Assembly: GCF_015644665.1 (NCBI RefSeq)
Contig: NZ_JADOBQ010000004.1
Location: 131,501-195,500, forward strand
Source: Roseobacter sp. MH60115
GTDB taxonomy: Bacteria; Pseudomonadota; Alphaproteobacteria; Rhodobacterales; Rhodobacteraceae
DNA: 64,000 nt
Direction of reading: 5' to 3'
The notes below the pieces were generated by a model, which worked only from the letters and a program-made list of their open reading frames with translations, was not told where the DNA came from and did not search any database. Both the position numbers and the translations under genes were made by a program. Positions within the stretch are counted from its first letter, which is position 1. Each line of letters starts with the position of its first letter. This document shows, piece by piece, positions 42,390 through 52,366 of this stretch.

Positions 42390-43244
42390 TCAGGAGCCAG
42401 TATCGTCCTCATACGCAAACCGGATAAACGCCGCCGGATCCTCCTCGCCCAATCCAGCCGCGATGACCTCACCGCTCATCTGCGCAAAATTGTCCAGCAT
42501 CGGTGATGGCAGGCCAAAAGACTGCATGACCCGCCGGAAGACATCCGCGTCCTTGTAGGTCGCGTTGATCGTAAAGCCGATCTCCTTGTCCTGACCCAGC
42601 ACTTTTGGAATGCGGTCGGCGACCATCGGCATCCCCGCAGGCCCGCCACTAAGGATTTTCAGCACTGTCTCCAGCGGCAACCCGGCCCGTTTCGCCAAGG
42701 GCATGAAATCTGCGAGACCGTTGAAATAGGTCTGGATCATCCCGTTATTGATGACCTTCATCGCAAGACCGGCCCCCAGCGGACCCACGTGAAAGATGCG
42801 ACTGGAAAGCGCCGCAAGCGTATCTTGCGACCGCGCTGCCGCACTTTCCTCACCGCCGATGAAAATCCCGCATTTCCCAGCCGTGACCAGATCCGGCCCT
42901 CCGGATATCGGCGCATCAACCGCCATGGCACCGGCGGCAGTGATGGCTTCCAAGCGGCTCTTGAGGATGTCGGGCACCACAGTGCTGGTGTCGATGATCT
43001 GTTTGCCCGTCAGATCACAGGCCAAGAGCGCATCCAGCACCTCGGCCACCGCCGCGTCATCAAAAAGGCTAAGGACAAGGGTGTCGCCATGCGCCACCAG
43101 GCTCTGTAGATCCGGGGCGCTCTGGACACCGGCAACCTCGCGGCCACTGCGCGTCCACCCCTGCACGGCATGACCCATGGCGGACATGCGGCGCGCGATG
43201 GCACTGCCCATACGGCCCAATCCGACAACAGCTATTCGCTCCAT
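42390..43244 (-). CDS. Beta-hydroxyacid dehydrogenase (3-hydroxyisobutyrate dehydrogenase family)
   Basis: A 284-residue NAD(P)-dependent oxidoreductase: Rossmann motif IAVVGLGRMGSAIARRM, substrate-binding DAPISGGPDLVTAGKCGIFIGG and the catalytic Lys in LAMKVINNGMIQTYFNGLAD. The family includes 3-hydroxyisobutyrate, tartronate semialdehyde and succinic semialdehyde reductases. The substrate here is not assignable, and the neighbours (a permease gene and a caspase gene) do not help. Confidence 0.88.
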   Translation of the reverse strand: MERIAVVGLGRMGSAIARRMSAMGHAVQGWTRSGREVAGVQSAPDLQSLVAHGDTLVLSLFDDAAVAEVLDALLACDLTGKQIIDTSTVVPDILKSRLEAITAAGAMAVDAPISGGPDLVTAGKCGIFIGGEESAAARSQDTLAALSSRIFHVGPLGAGLAMKVINNGMIQTYFNGLADFMPLAKRAGLPLETVLKILSGGPAGMPMVADRIPKVLGQDKEIGFTINATYKDADVFRRVMQSFGLPSPMLDNFAQMSGEVIAAGLGEEDPAAFIRFAYEDDTGS

Positions 43245-43387
43245 TCAACACTCTCCTCCGCCCGCAGGCCCGAATTCAGGCGCCAAGCACATGTGCATGT
43301 CCCATACGCAGATTTGACCTGGCAGTCACGCCGACATCTCTGCGGAGTCGACACGGGCATCGCCCCACGCTCTGCCGCCGAACCGGT

Positions 43388-44674
43388 CTAAGGACACCCC
43401 ATCGCCCGTTCCTGCGCCTTGATCTGCGACACCGCGGCCCGTTCGGCAGAGCTCAACGGCACGTTTGCCGCGCTGAACCCGGGAATGCAGTTCTGGTTCG
43501 AAAATGCCGCTTGTCCCCGCGCCGACTGAAAGCAATATCCCCGCCGGTGGAAATACGCGTTGCGCTGCTGCCAAAGCGCCTCGCAGGTGGTTTGGGCGGC
43601 AGCGGTCTGGGCGCCGGTGAACCTGATCCAGTTGGAATGCGCCCACCCCTCCAGCCCGGTTTCCGTGCGCACATGGAACCATACGCCGTCCTGCCCCAGA
43701 AACTGCAGCCGCGTGCCTTCGGTCATTTTCGCCAGACGCACGGCGCCGGTGTAGGTGCCCGCACGCAGGGCCAGAAACCCATCGCCGTTCGGGTCGAGCC
43801 CTGACACCACATGCGTGAGCACCAGATCGGGCCGTTGTGGTTGCGGTTGAGCTGGCGCGGTGACCTCCGGTTGCGGCGCGGGTGTCGGCAGGCTCACCGG
43901 TTGTGCGCAATGGCCACCGGGTCGGGCAAGGCATATCTTTTTGAGCAGAGAGGAGCTTTCCCACGGAGTCTGCGCGCTGTTGGTTGCCTCGACGACATCA
44001 ATGCGCACCTTGCGCATCAACTCGTGCACGTCCTTGTCCGCATCGTTGATGTAACGCAGCAAGGCACCGGTAAAGGGGCTGTTCCTGCCCGCCCCGTCCG
44101 AAGCAGCCATGCCCGGTTCCGTCGCAAAGGCGATGAAAGTGCTGAGCCCGCCTTTGAGTTCTGCAAGACCGGTTGCAGCCATGCTCTGAAGCGGTTCATC
44201 GAGGCCTTGGGCAAACGGATTGTCCCGGCAGGCATCCATGATGACCACGTTCCGGCTTGCCCGTTGTTCGATATCCTCGATAATGGATTGCAGCCGGATC
44301 GCCGATTTCTGCACTTTCTCCTCGGTGGTGCCAGAGGCATCGACGGGCAGAATGTAGTTCTGGGACCCGAACTGAATCCCATGTCCGGCATAGTAAAAAA
44401 GGGCCAGATCGTCTTCGTCCAGCCGCGACATCACCCGCAACACCAGCCGCCCGATCTGCTTGCGCGTCAAATCGATGCCCTCAAAGACCTCGAACTCCAG
44501 CGCGCGCAGTGCATCGGAGACATCCTGCGCGTCCTGCGCCGCATTCGGCAGGTACCCCAGATGGGCATAGTCTGAGTTGCCAAGCACGAGCGCCACGCGA
44601 TCCTTTGCGGACAGGACGACAGGCAGGGACACCATCAGGAGAGCTGCAAGAAAAACGGAGCGGAGAAACAGCAT
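43388..44674 (-). CDS. Exported caspase-like protein with SH3 and YARHG domains
   Basis: A 428-residue protein from the ATG at 44674 (a GTG 13 codons upstream is possible). A signal peptide (LFLRSVFLAALLMVSLPVVLSA) comes first. The caspase p20-like domain (about 24-250) keeps both catalytic residues, His in FYYAGHGIQFG and Cys in VIMDACRDNPFA, and opens DRVALVLGNSDYAH. A Pro/Gln-rich linker leads to an SH3-like domain (GFLALRAGTYTGAVRLAKMTEGTRLQFLGQDGVWFHVRTETGLEGWAHSNWI, about 300-355), then a YARHG-like domain (CEALWQQRNAYFHRRGYCFQSARG). Export argues for a periplasmic or envelope protease; targets are unknown. Confidence 0.82.
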   Translation of the reverse strand: MLFLRSVFLAALLMVSLPVVLSAKDRVALVLGNSDYAHLGYLPNAAQDAQDVSDALRALEFEVFEGIDLTRKQIGRLVLRVMSRLDEDDLALFYYAGHGIQFGSQNYILPVDASGTTEEKVQKSAIRLQSIIEDIEQRASRNVVIMDACRDNPFAQGLDEPLQSMAATGLAELKGGLSTFIAFATEPGMAASDGAGRNSPFTGALLRYINDADKDVHELMRKVRIDVVEATNSAQTPWESSSLLKKICLARPGGHCAQPVSLPTPAPQPEVTAPAQPQPQRPDLVLTHVVSGLDPNGDGFLALRAGTYTGAVRLAKMTEGTRLQFLGQDGVWFHVRTETGLEGWAHSNWIRFTGAQTAAAQTTCEALWQQRNAYFHRRGYCFQSARGQAAFSNQNCIPGFSAANVPLSSAERAAVSQIKAQERAMGCP

Positions 44675-44748
44675 AAAAGAGACGCGCAGATTGAAAACGA
44701 TTGATGGTTGCACAGCCCCGGTATCATTTCAATTGTTCATGACCACCG

Positions 44749-45351
44749 CTATGTCGCCACCCGGAGCGTCAGGTTGATGCGCCCGCCCTTTGGCATCAAC
44801 GTGCTGGAGCCAAAGCGGATGCGGTCCACACCGTGATAGGCCAGCCGTGCGGCCCCGCCCATGACCACGACGTCCCCCGACTTCAGCCAGATCGATTGGG
44901 TCTTGCCACCACGCTGCGGCCCACCCATGCGGAAAAGCCCGTCGTCCCCCAGCGATATGGACACCACAGGCCAGTCATAGCTGGCCTCGTCCTTATCCTG
45001 ATGCAGACCCATGCGCGCGCCTTCGCCGTAGTAATTGATCAGGCAGCAATCCGGAATGCGCGCCAGCCCTGTCAGATCGCGCCAGATGTCCAGAACGCTT
45101 TCGGGAATGGCAGGCCATGGCGTCCCCTGGGGATGCTGCGGCGCGTATCGGTACCCCTGCCGGTCGGTGATCCAGCCGTATTGCCCCGCCGCGGTCATCC
45201 GCACCGACATCTTTTTACCGCTGGGGGTCACCGGATCGACAAGAGGCGCGGCCCGAACCACCTCCCGAAGGGCGTCCAGCAGCGCGCGTTGCGCGTCCGA
45301 CGTGAGGTAAGTGTCGTGGATTTCGAAGCCCGCAACCGTCAAATGTGCCAT
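44749..45351 (-). CDS. alkB: Alpha-ketoglutarate-dependent alkylated-DNA repair dioxygenase AlkB
   Basis: A 200-residue Fe(II)/2-oxoglutarate dioxygenase. Iron ligands are the HxD in MGLHQDKDEASYDW and the distal His in LAYHGVDRI; the 2-oxoglutarate-binding arginines are in GGRINLTLRVA. INYYGEGARMG is typical AlkB. It reverses 1-methyladenine and 3-methylcytosine. GGGAG precedes the ATG. It stands alone on the minus strand, divergent from dnaK across a 210-bp gap. Confidence 0.94.
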   Translation of the reverse strand: MAHLTVAGFEIHDTYLTSDAQRALLDALREVVRAAPLVDPVTPSGKKMSVRMTAAGQYGWITDRQGYRYAPQHPQGTPWPAIPESVLDIWRDLTGLARIPDCCLINYYGEGARMGLHQDKDEASYDWPVVSISLGDDGLFRMGGPQRGGKTQSIWLKSGDVVVMGGAARLAYHGVDRIRFGSSTLMPKGGRINLTLRVAT

Positions 45352-45421
45352 ACATCTCCCGCCGATGTGCCAATTGCGCAGAATTTGCCATAAGAATCCC
45401 CGAGGATGCCGCGCCTAAAGG

Positions 45422-45450
45422 TTGCAGCGCCCGAGACCCCTCCTTATATA
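45422..45450 (+). promoter_or_regulatory. Putative dnaK promoter
   Basis: TTGCAG (45422-45427) and TATATA (45445-45450) are separated by exactly 17 bp. The C-rich stretch just before the -10 (CCCCTCCTTATATA) also partly resembles a heat-shock sigma (RpoH) -10 element, as expected for dnaK in alphaproteobacteria. The predicted start is about 105 bp before the dnaK ATG. Confidence 0.55.
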
Positions 45451-45561
45451 CGCTGCGAACCGCACGAAGCGACCCGCTTCCTGTGTTATCCGATCGGGGC
45501 AACGGCGCCATAACGGGCCAATGCTCCGTGTCATCGCCTTGAGTAAATGAGGGATCTAAAA

Positions 45562-47472
45562 ATGGCCAAAGTGATTGGTATCGACCTAGGCACCACCAAC
45601 AGCTGCATTTCCATCATGGATGGCAGCCAACCCCGTGTCATCGAAAACTCCGAAGGCGCGCGGACGACCCCGTCCATCGTCGCTTTCACGGATGATGAGC
45701 GCCTCGTGGGTCAGCCCGCGAAACGACAAGCCGTCACCAACCCTGAAAACACCATCTTCGGCGTCAAGCGTCTGATCGGTCGTCGGTTCGACGATGCGGA
45801 TCTGGCCAAGGACAAGAAGAACATGCCGTTCAACGTCATCGATGGCGGCAACGGCGACGCCTGGGTGGAAGCCCGTGGTGAGAAATACTCGCCGTCGCAA
45901 ATCTCCGCCTTTATCCTTGGCAAGATGAAAGAGACCGCTGAGTCGTATCTCGGCGAAGACGTGACCCAGGCGGTCATCACCGTGCCTGCCTATTTCAACG
46001 ACGCCCAGCGTCAGGCCACCAAAGACGCCGGCAAGATCGCGGGCCTCGAAGTGCTGCGCATCATCAACGAGCCCACAGCGGCGGCGCTGGCCTACGGTCT
46101 CGACAAAGAGCAAACGCAAACTATCGCGGTCTACGACCTCGGCGGTGGTACCTTTGACGTGACGATCCTTGAGATCGACGATGGCCTCTTCGAAGTGAAA
46201 TCCACCAACGGCGACACGTTCCTCGGTGGGGAAGACTTCGACATGCGCATCGTGAACTACCTCGCGGATGAGTTCAAAAAAGAGCACCAGGTCGACCTGA
46301 CGCAGGACAAGATGGCTCTGCAGCGCCTGAAAGAGGCCGCTGAGAAAGCCAAGATCGAGCTGTCCTCCTCCAGCCAGACCGAGATCAACCAGCCGTTTAT
46401 CTCCATGGGCGCCACCGGTCAGCCGTTACACATGGTCATGAAGCTGACCCGCTCCAAGCTGGAAAGCCTCGTGAGCGATCTGATCAAGAATTCGATCAAG
46501 CCCTGCCAGGCGGCGCTGAAAGATGCTGGTCTTTCTGCTTCCGACATTGACGAGGTGGTGCTGGTTGGTGGTATGACCCGCATGCCGAAAGTGGTCGAAG
46601 AAGTGACCAAGTTCTTCGGCAAGGAGCCGCACAAGGGTGTGAACCCGGATGAAGTCGTCGCCATGGGCGCCGCCATCCAGGCCGGTGTTCTTCAGGGTGA
46701 CGTGAAGGACGTGGTCCTCTTGGACGTGACCCCGCTGTCGCTGGGCATCGAAACGCTGGGTGGTGTGTTTACCCGCCTGATCGACCGCAACACCACGATC
46801 CCAACCAAGAAGTCCCAGATCTTCTCCACCGCCGAAGATAACCAGAACGCGGTGACAATCCGGGTCTTCCAGGGTGAGCGTGAGATGGCGTCGGACAACA
46901 AGATCCTCGGGGCCTTCAACCTTGAGAACATCCCGCCCGCCCCGCGCGGCATGCCGCAGATCGAAGTGACCTTTGACATCGACGCCAACGGCATCGTGTC
47001 GGTGGGCGCGCTCGACAAGGGCACGATGAAAGAGCAGAAGATCACGATCCAGGCGTCGGGCGGTCTGTCGGACGAAGACATCGACAAAATGGTCAAGGAC
47101 GCCGAAGAGAACGCGGAAGCCGACAAGGAACGCCGCGAGCTCATCGAAGCCAAGAACCAGGCGGAAAGCCTCATCCATTCGACAGAGAAGTCGATGGAAG
47201 AGCATGCCGACAAGGTCGATCCGACCACCATCGAAGCCATCGAACTGGCGATTGCCGCGCTCAAGGATGAGCTGGAAACTGAAAATGCCGAGAAGATCAA
47301 ATCCGGCATCCAGAACGTGACCGAAGCGGCGATGAAACTGGGCGAGGCCATCTACAAGGCCGCGCAGGAAGAGGGTGAGGACGTGGCAGAGGCCGCGGAT
47401 GCCCCGCGCGGTGACGATGACGATATCGTCGATGCCGAGTTCGAAGATCTCGACGACGACAAGCGCGCATAA
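45562..47472 (+). CDS. dnaK: Molecular chaperone DnaK (Hsp70)
   Basis: A 636-residue Hsp70: [20 protein letters not shown] at the start, [36 protein letters not shown] (phosphate 2 loop), [12 protein letters not shown] and the linker [20 protein letters not shown]. The C-terminal tail is acidic ([19 protein letters not shown]). It folds and protects proteins with DnaJ and GrpE. The ATG at 45562 is the only start that gives the canonical N-terminus. dnaJ follows after a hairpin. Confidence 0.98.
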   Translation: MAKVIGIDLGTTNSCISIMDGSQPRVIENSEGARTTPSIVAFTDDERLVGQPAKRQAVTNPENTIFGVKRLIGRRFDDADLAKDKKNMPFNVIDGGNGDAWVEARGEKYSPSQISAFILGKMKETAESYLGEDVTQAVITVPAYFNDAQRQATKDAGKIAGLEVLRIINEPTAAALAYGLDKEQTQTIAVYDLGGGTFDVTILEIDDGLFEVKSTNGDTFLGGEDFDMRIVNYLADEFKKEHQVDLTQDKMALQRLKEAAEKAKIELSSSSQTEINQPFISMGATGQPLHMVMKLTRSKLESLVSDLIKNSIKPCQAALKDAGLSASDIDEVVLVGGMTRMPKVVEEVTKFFGKEPHKGVNPDEVVAMGAAIQAGVLQGDVKDVVLLDVTPLSLGIETLGGVFTRLIDRNTTIPTKKSQIFSTAEDNQNAVTIRVFQGEREMASDNKILGAFNLENIPPAPRGMPQIEVTFDIDANGIVSVGALDKGTMKEQKITIQASGGLSDEDIDKMVKDAEENAEADKERRELIEAKNQAESLIHSTEKSMEEHADKVDPTTIEAIELAIAALKDELETENAEKIKSGIQNVTEAAMKLGEAIYKAAQEEGEDVAEAADAPRGDDDDIVDAEFEDLDDDKRA

Positions 47473-47499
47473 GTTGCGCGATACCCGGAACCACTGCAT

Positions 47500-47521
47500 A
47501 GGCCGACCTCCGGGTCGGCCT
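47500..47521 (+). terminator. Hairpin between dnaK and dnaJ
   Basis: A 9-bp perfect GC stem (AGGCCGACC with GGTCGGCCT) with a 4-base loop, 28 bp after the dnaK stop and 27 bp before dnaJ. No T-run follows, so it is more likely a partial terminator or a mRNA 3'-end stabiliser that sets dnaK above dnaJ than a full terminator. Confidence 0.55.
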
Positions 47522-47548
47522 CTCACGTTCCAGTAAGGGGACTATCGG

Positions 47549-48703
47549 ATGGCAAAACGTGACTATTACGACGTGCTTGGTGTCGCCAAAGGCGCTTCCG
47601 CGGACGAGATTAAAAAGGGGTATCGCCAGAAGGCGAAAGAACTCCACCCGGACCGCAACAAGGATAATCCAGAAGCTGAATCCCAGTTCAAAGAGGCCAA
47701 CGAGGCCTATGAAGTTCTGAAAGACGCCGACAAGAAAGCCGCCTACGACCGCTTTGGCCACGCTGCATTTGAAGGCGGCATGGGCGGCGGCGGTGGCCGT
47801 CCCGGTGGCGGGTTTGGCGGCGGCCAGGGCGATTTCGGCTCTGCCTTCTCGGACGTCTTCGACGATCTTTTTGGCGATTTCATGGGCGGCCAGCGTGGCG
47901 GCGGCGGACGCCGGGCGGCACGGGGATCGGATCTGCGCTACAATCTGCGCATTTCTCTCGAAGACGCCTACTCCGGCCTGCAAAAGACAATCAATGTGCC
48001 CGGCTCGGTCGGCTGCGACAGCTGTAACGGCTCCGGGGCCGAAGGCGGGGCCGAGCCGACCACCTGCCCGACCTGTTCCGGCATGGGCAAGGTGAGGGCA
48101 CAGCAGGGTTTCTTTACGGTAGAACGGACCTGCCCGACGTGTTCTGGCCTCGGTCAGCACATCAACAATCCCTGTAAATCCTGCAACGGCGCTGGCCGGA
48201 TCGAAAAAGAGCGGGCGCTGAACGTGAACATCCCTGCCGGGGTCGAAACCGGCACCCGCATCCGTCTTGCCGGTGAAGGTGAAGCGGGCATGCGGGGGGG
48301 GCCGTCGGGCGATCTCTATATCTTCATCGATGTGATCGAGCATGAGCTCTTCTCACGCGAAGGCGGGAACCTCTTCTGCCGCGTGCCGGTTTCCATGGCG
48401 AAAGCCGCGCTTGGCGGGTCTATCGAGGTGCCGACCATCGACGGCGGGCGTGGACGCGTGCAAATCCCGTCGGGCAGCCAATCCGGCCGCCAGATGCGTC
48501 TGCGCGGCAAGGGCATGCCCGCGCTGCGCGGGGCCGGATCGGGCGATATGTTCATCGAATTGGCGGTGGAGACCCCGGTGAACCTGACCGCCCGGCAAAA
48601 GGAACTGCTGGCTGAATTCGAGGATCTCTCTGAGAACAACAACCCGGAGACCTCCAGCTTCTTTTCCTCCGTGAAAACCTTCTGGGACTCCATGAAGGGG
48701 TGA
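47549..48703 (+). CDS. dnaJ: Chaperone protein DnaJ (Hsp40)
   Basis: A 384-residue type I DnaJ. The J domain (1-70) has the HPD motif in [15 protein letters not shown], followed by a Gly-rich linker ([19 protein letters not shown]). Four zinc-binding CxxCxGxG repeats are present: [32 protein letters not shown]. It stimulates DnaK ATPase and delivers substrates. GTAAGGGG lies upstream of the ATG. Confidence 0.98.
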   Translation: MAKRDYYDVLGVAKGASADEIKKGYRQKAKELHPDRNKDNPEAESQFKEANEAYEVLKDADKKAAYDRFGHAAFEGGMGGGGGRPGGGFGGGQGDFGSAFSDVFDDLFGDFMGGQRGGGGRRAARGSDLRYNLRISLEDAYSGLQKTINVPGSVGCDSCNGSGAEGGAEPTTCPTCSGMGKVRAQQGFFTVERTCPTCSGLGQHINNPCKSCNGAGRIEKERALNVNIPAGVETGTRIRLAGEGEAGMRGGPSGDLYIFIDVIEHELFSREGGNLFCRVPVSMAKAALGGSIEVPTIDGGRGRVQIPSGSQSGRQMRLRGKGMPALRGAGSGDMFIELAVETPVNLTARQKELLAEFEDLSENNNPETSSFFSSVKTFWDSMKG

Positions 48704-48738
48704 CCTGACGGTCGGGACGTCCAATGGGACTTCACCCA

Positions 48739-48763
48739 GGGGTGGCCTAAAGCCCACCCTACC
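48739..48763 (+). repeat. REP-like palindrome, diverged copy
   Basis: GGTGGCCTAAAGCCCACC plus CTACC, differing by a few bases from the unit at 10979-11001. It lies 36 bp after dnaJ in the 177-bp gap before radC and can form one hairpin with a single mismatch. Confidence 0.6.
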
Positions 48764-48880
48764 TGTCAGCTCGCCGGTTGCCCCAGGGTCTGCCATCCTT
48801 GGTGCTGCGGGGCAGGCCCGATCACTATTTTGACGCTGGGGTTAACCAATCGGAAACCATGAGTCCGCACAGTCGGGTTC

Positions 48881-49642
48881 ATGAGTCGTGATCCGAATAC
48901 CTTCGCCGAATCCACCCTGCCCTTCCTGCTTGACGAAGCGGAGCCTGTGCCCCTTCCCAGCGGCACGACACCCTCCTACATCGCAGATCACCGCAAGCGT
49001 CTGCGCCTTCGTTTCACTGAAGGCGGCGCAGCCGCCATGCCGGATTACGAGATGTTGGAGTTGGTTCTGTTTCGGGCAATCCCACGGCGCGATGTAAAAC
49101 CACTGGCCCGCGCATTAATGGACCGGTTTGGGGATTTCAACCGTGTGCTGACCGCGCCTGCGGAACGGCTGCGCGATGTTGCCGGGGTCGGCAACGCGGT
49201 GATCACCGAACTGAAGATTGTCGAAGCAGCGGCGCACCGGATGGCCCGCGCCCGCGTGCTCGAGCAGAATGTTGTCAGCAGCTGGGACGCCTTGCTCGAC
49301 TATTGCCACACCACCATGGCCCACCGGGAGACCGAGCAATTCCGCGTGCTGTATCTGGACCGGAAGAACGTGGTGATCGCAGACGAAGAGCAGGCCCGGG
49401 GCACGGTCGACCATGTGCCGGTTTATCCGCGCGAAGTCGCCAAACGGGCGTTGGAGTTAAATGCCAGCGCCATGATCCTGGTGCATAATCATCCTTCCGG
49501 TGATCCGACCCCGTCTCAAACCGATATCGCCATGACGGATCAGATCAACGCCGCCTGTCAGGCCCTGGGGCTCACGCTGCATGACCATCTGATCATCGGA
49601 AAATCGCGCGAATTGAGTTTTCGCAGCGAAGGCTATCTCTGA
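48881..49642 (+). CDS. radC: RadC family JAB/MPN-domain protein
   Basis: A 253-residue protein with an N-terminal UPF0758/helix-hairpin-helix part (RLRDVAGVGNAVITELKIVEAA) and a C-terminal JAB domain carrying the metal motif VHNHPSGDPTPSQTDIAMTDQI. Despite its name, a direct repair role has not been established for RadC; a metal-dependent hydrolase role is inferred from the fold. It ends 3 bp before the convergent binding-protein gene. Confidence 0.92.
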   Translation: MSRDPNTFAESTLPFLLDEAEPVPLPSGTTPSYIADHRKRLRLRFTEGGAAAMPDYEMLELVLFRAIPRRDVKPLARALMDRFGDFNRVLTAPAERLRDVAGVGNAVITELKIVEAAAHRMARARVLEQNVVSSWDALLDYCHTTMAHRETEQFRVLYLDRKNVVIADEEQARGTVDHVPVYPREVAKRALELNASAMILVHNHPSGDPTPSQTDIAMTDQINAACQALGLTLHDHLIIGKSRELSFRSEGYL

Positions 49643-49645
49643 GCC

Positions 49646-51205
49646 TTAACGCACCCAGACCTCGACCCGGCGATTGGCCTGACGCCCCCAGGCGCTGCCA
49701 TCACAGGCCATCGGCATCGCCTCGCCGAAGGCATCCACATCCATCACCACCCGATCCAGATCGGCGGTTTCCGCGGCCTCGATGATGGCACTGCGCACCG
49801 CCTCTGCGCGCCGCAGGGCAATGCTGCGGTTGACCTCAGCTGGCCCTTCACCATCGCTGAAACCGACAAGCAGAAGCTTACGCGCGTCATAGCGGCCCTG
49901 TTCCAGCCCACGCGCCAACTGCTGGATGTTGGACCGCGATTGCGCATCCAGCCGAACCGATCCCGCCTCGAAGCGGAAAGACGTCGTCAACCGTTTCATC
50001 GACGACAACACAGAGACCATACGTTGCAATTCGGAGAGTGGCACCTCTGCGCCAGCCGAGGCAATTGCATTGACAAACCTGTTGCCCTGATCGTCCACCG
50101 GCACCTCTTCGGGGGCCTGATCCACGAACCCCGCACGCCGGATCACGATCTGGGCGGAGGGGCCGCGTGTATAGGCCAGAAACTCACGCGCGATCTTGGG
50201 CAGGCGGCGTGCGGGCAGGTAGATGAACATCGGGGCCGTAAGCGGGTAATCCTCTGTCTTGATCGTGCGCCGGGTGGCGCGTAACGCCCGCCCGCAGACA
50301 CCCGTCAGCGTCAGCGCCTGCGCATTTCCCACTTCGGCAAAACTTGCCACCCCCAGGGCAAAGGCATCCCGGGACACCTCACCCGCCAGGTCTGTCCCGC
50401 GCATGTGACGCATTATGTTGGGTGACATCTGCAATCCGGCAGGTGCGATGATTTCATCCTCGATGGCTTGCCCCAACCCGGTTTCGGGCGCGGGCGCGTG
50501 CAGGGTGATGGGCGCATCGGGCCCTCCCAGATCGGACCAGTTGGTGATCTGTCCTGCATAGGCCCGCGCAAGATTACCGGGCGAGATGTCCCGCACGGGA
50601 TTGTTCGGCGCCACGATGGGCACCACAGCATCGAGGGCCAGAACCCGGCTGCGGTTGGTGCCGGTCATATCGCCCATGCCCGCCTCGGCGGCACGCGACA
50701 GCTCATCTTCGCGAATTTCGCGCAGCGCCATGACGATATCCGCTTCATTGGCCAGCAAATCCGCAAAACCTTCATCCGTATTGGTCACGCGGAAAAAGAA
50801 AACAGCGGCGAGCTTGCCGGTCTGTTCATCCGTCAGGCTGTAGTTGAAATGGGTTTTATCCTCGACCATGCGCAGCGCGATGTACCCGTTGCGCAAGGCA
50901 AACCCTTCGATCAGCGCTGGCATCAGGACGGCACCCATGGTTGCCGATCCCGAAATGCTCAGCTCTGCAACATAGTCCTGCAGATTGGGACAGCCGGGCC
51001 CGTCACACAGAACGCCGGATCCATCGACCGTCAATTCACCGTAGAGCGTGTCGATCCGGTAAAACTCCCCGTCGAACCCGAGCAGGGTACCGGTCAGCTC
51101 AATCCGGCCATCACGCGACGTCAGCGTCACATCCTGCGCGACGGCAAAACGCCAGAATGCGCAAAGAAAAAGTGCAGCCCAAACCGCTGCACGTGTCAAT
51201 CTCAT
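49646..51205 (-). CDS. Phosphate-binding-like/OmpA fusion protein
   Basis: A 519-residue exported protein (signal peptide ending AFWRFAVAQ). A short N-terminal part with two Cys (LCDGPGCPNLQDYV) precedes a PstS-like solute-binding domain (about 85-365: LSISGSATMGAVLMPALIEGF, DAVVPIVAPNNPVRDISPGNLARAYAGQITNWSDLGG). The C-terminal OmpA-like peptidoglycan-binding domain (about 395-519) has FEAGSVRLDAQSRSNIQQLA, LVGFSDGEGPAEVNRSIALRRAEAV and the end GRQANRRVEVWVR. It may hold a ligand-binding domain at the cell wall. No pst transporter genes are nearby. Confidence 0.82.
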   Translation of the reverse strand: MRLTRAAVWAALFLCAFWRFAVAQDVTLTSRDGRIELTGTLLGFDGEFYRIDTLYGELTVDGSGVLCDGPGCPNLQDYVAELSISGSATMGAVLMPALIEGFALRNGYIALRMVEDKTHFNYSLTDEQTGKLAAVFFFRVTNTDEGFADLLANEADIVMALREIREDELSRAAEAGMGDMTGTNRSRVLALDAVVPIVAPNNPVRDISPGNLARAYAGQITNWSDLGGPDAPITLHAPAPETGLGQAIEDEIIAPAGLQMSPNIMRHMRGTDLAGEVSRDAFALGVASFAEVGNAQALTLTGVCGRALRATRRTIKTEDYPLTAPMFIYLPARRLPKIAREFLAYTRGPSAQIVIRRAGFVDQAPEEVPVDDQGNRFVNAIASAGAEVPLSELQRMVSVLSSMKRLTTSFRFEAGSVRLDAQSRSNIQQLARGLEQGRYDARKLLLVGFSDGEGPAEVNRSIALRRAEAVRSAIIEAAETADLDRVVMDVDAFGEAMPMACDGSAWGRQANRRVEVWVR

Positions 51206-51227
51206 CTGAAAGCGCCTCGTCGCAGTG

Positions 51228-52256
51228 TCAGTTCGCTGCGACTGTCAGGTCTTCGAGCGGATTATTCAACACCAGAAAATTGCCGACAGTGCTGCACCCC
51301 GGCACGTAAAGCGACACCGTGCCGGTCAACAGCGTGCTCCCGCCCATCAGCTTCAAGGCTGTTGCCTCTATCTCGCGTCCGCAGTTGGCCGGCGTCACTT
51401 CGGTTTCGATGCTGATTTCGATGGCGCCTTCGGTCTGCGCTGTTTGTGCCGGGGCGGTATAAACCTCGGTCATTCTGGCGTTGTGCGCGGCGCGGTCCCC
51501 GTGTCGCGTCAGAAACCCACCGGACCCATCCGCCACACTCGAGATGTCACGCGCGGCCCCCGCCCAGACGTGACCGTCCTCCCCATAATGCGCGCCAAAC
51601 TCACGCACGTGCAGTTGCACGACGTTGTTGCCTTCCCACTGAACGGCCACGCGGTCATAGAGTTTCACGCTTGGAACTTTCGCTTCGGCATGGGCGGTAT
51701 ATCCGTTGACGAAGGTAATGCCGAATGCCGCATCTTCTGCCAGAGCGGGCACGGTCATGTCCAACCCACCAAACGCAGAGGTCGTTTCGGTGAACTCCAG
51801 GCCTTCGTGACGGACGGTTACTCGCTCATTCTGCATGCAGGGAGCAGTCAGGCTCAAACTCACCATGGCGGCGGCAGAGGTCGTGGCGGACAGTTTTACC
51901 GGGCATATGTGTTTCGGATGGCTCTCGGGCGCGACTGGTTGATAAAGCGGGCTGGCAGCGGAGGCATAGATCAGAACCGGCTCGTGCAATGCCTGAGCAT
52001 TCAGCGGCGCCTCGACCCCGGCTGAGGTCAGGACAATGCCATTGATGTCCAGCACAGGTTCGGCTTCGAAGACCATCGCGCCGGGAACCTCGATGATGTC
52101 CGGCGGTGGGACGTTTCGGACCTGCAGGTTCTCCGCAGGGGGCGACGCAGACCCATAGCGGAGCTTGGCCGCCTCACCGCTCTGCATCACGAAACCGATG
52201 CCGACAGCGCAGGCCAAGGTGCCAGCAGCCGTCATGATCTCTTTCTTTTGCGACAT
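51228..52256 (-). CDS. Unknown exported protein next to secA
   Basis: A 342-residue protein with an N-terminal signal or anchor (MTAAGTLACAVGIGFVMQSGEAA). The remainder is predicted beta-rich, with a pair of Cys in the middle (HICPVKLSATTSAAAMVSLSLTAPCMQNERV) and two further Cys near the end (ANCGREIE, PGCSTVGNF). No named domain was recognised. It is downstream of secA on the same strand and upstream of the phosphate-binding/OmpA protein with a 22-bp gap, so it may work with the latter at the envelope. A role in translocation should not be assumed from proximity. Confidence 0.7.
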   Translation of the reverse strand: MSQKKEIMTAAGTLACAVGIGFVMQSGEAAKLRYGSASPPAENLQVRNVPPPDIIEVPGAMVFEAEPVLDINGIVLTSAGVEAPLNAQALHEPVLIYASAASPLYQPVAPESHPKHICPVKLSATTSAAAMVSLSLTAPCMQNERVTVRHEGLEFTETTSAFGGLDMTVPALAEDAAFGITFVNGYTAHAEAKVPSVKLYDRVAVQWEGNNVVQLHVREFGAHYGEDGHVWAGAARDISSVADGSGGFLTRHGDRAAHNARMTEVYTAPAQTAQTEGAIEISIETEVTPANCGREIEATALKLMGGSTLLTGTVSLYVPGCSTVGNFLVLNNPLEDLTVAAN

Positions 52257-52366
52257 CTACGTGTGATCCCTCTCCACCAGTCGGAACGAAAACCTTAATG
52301 AAAGGTAAACACGGCTGAGTTATGGCCGCCGAAGGGTGTAATTCGGGCAAGAAGATGGCGGAGGTG

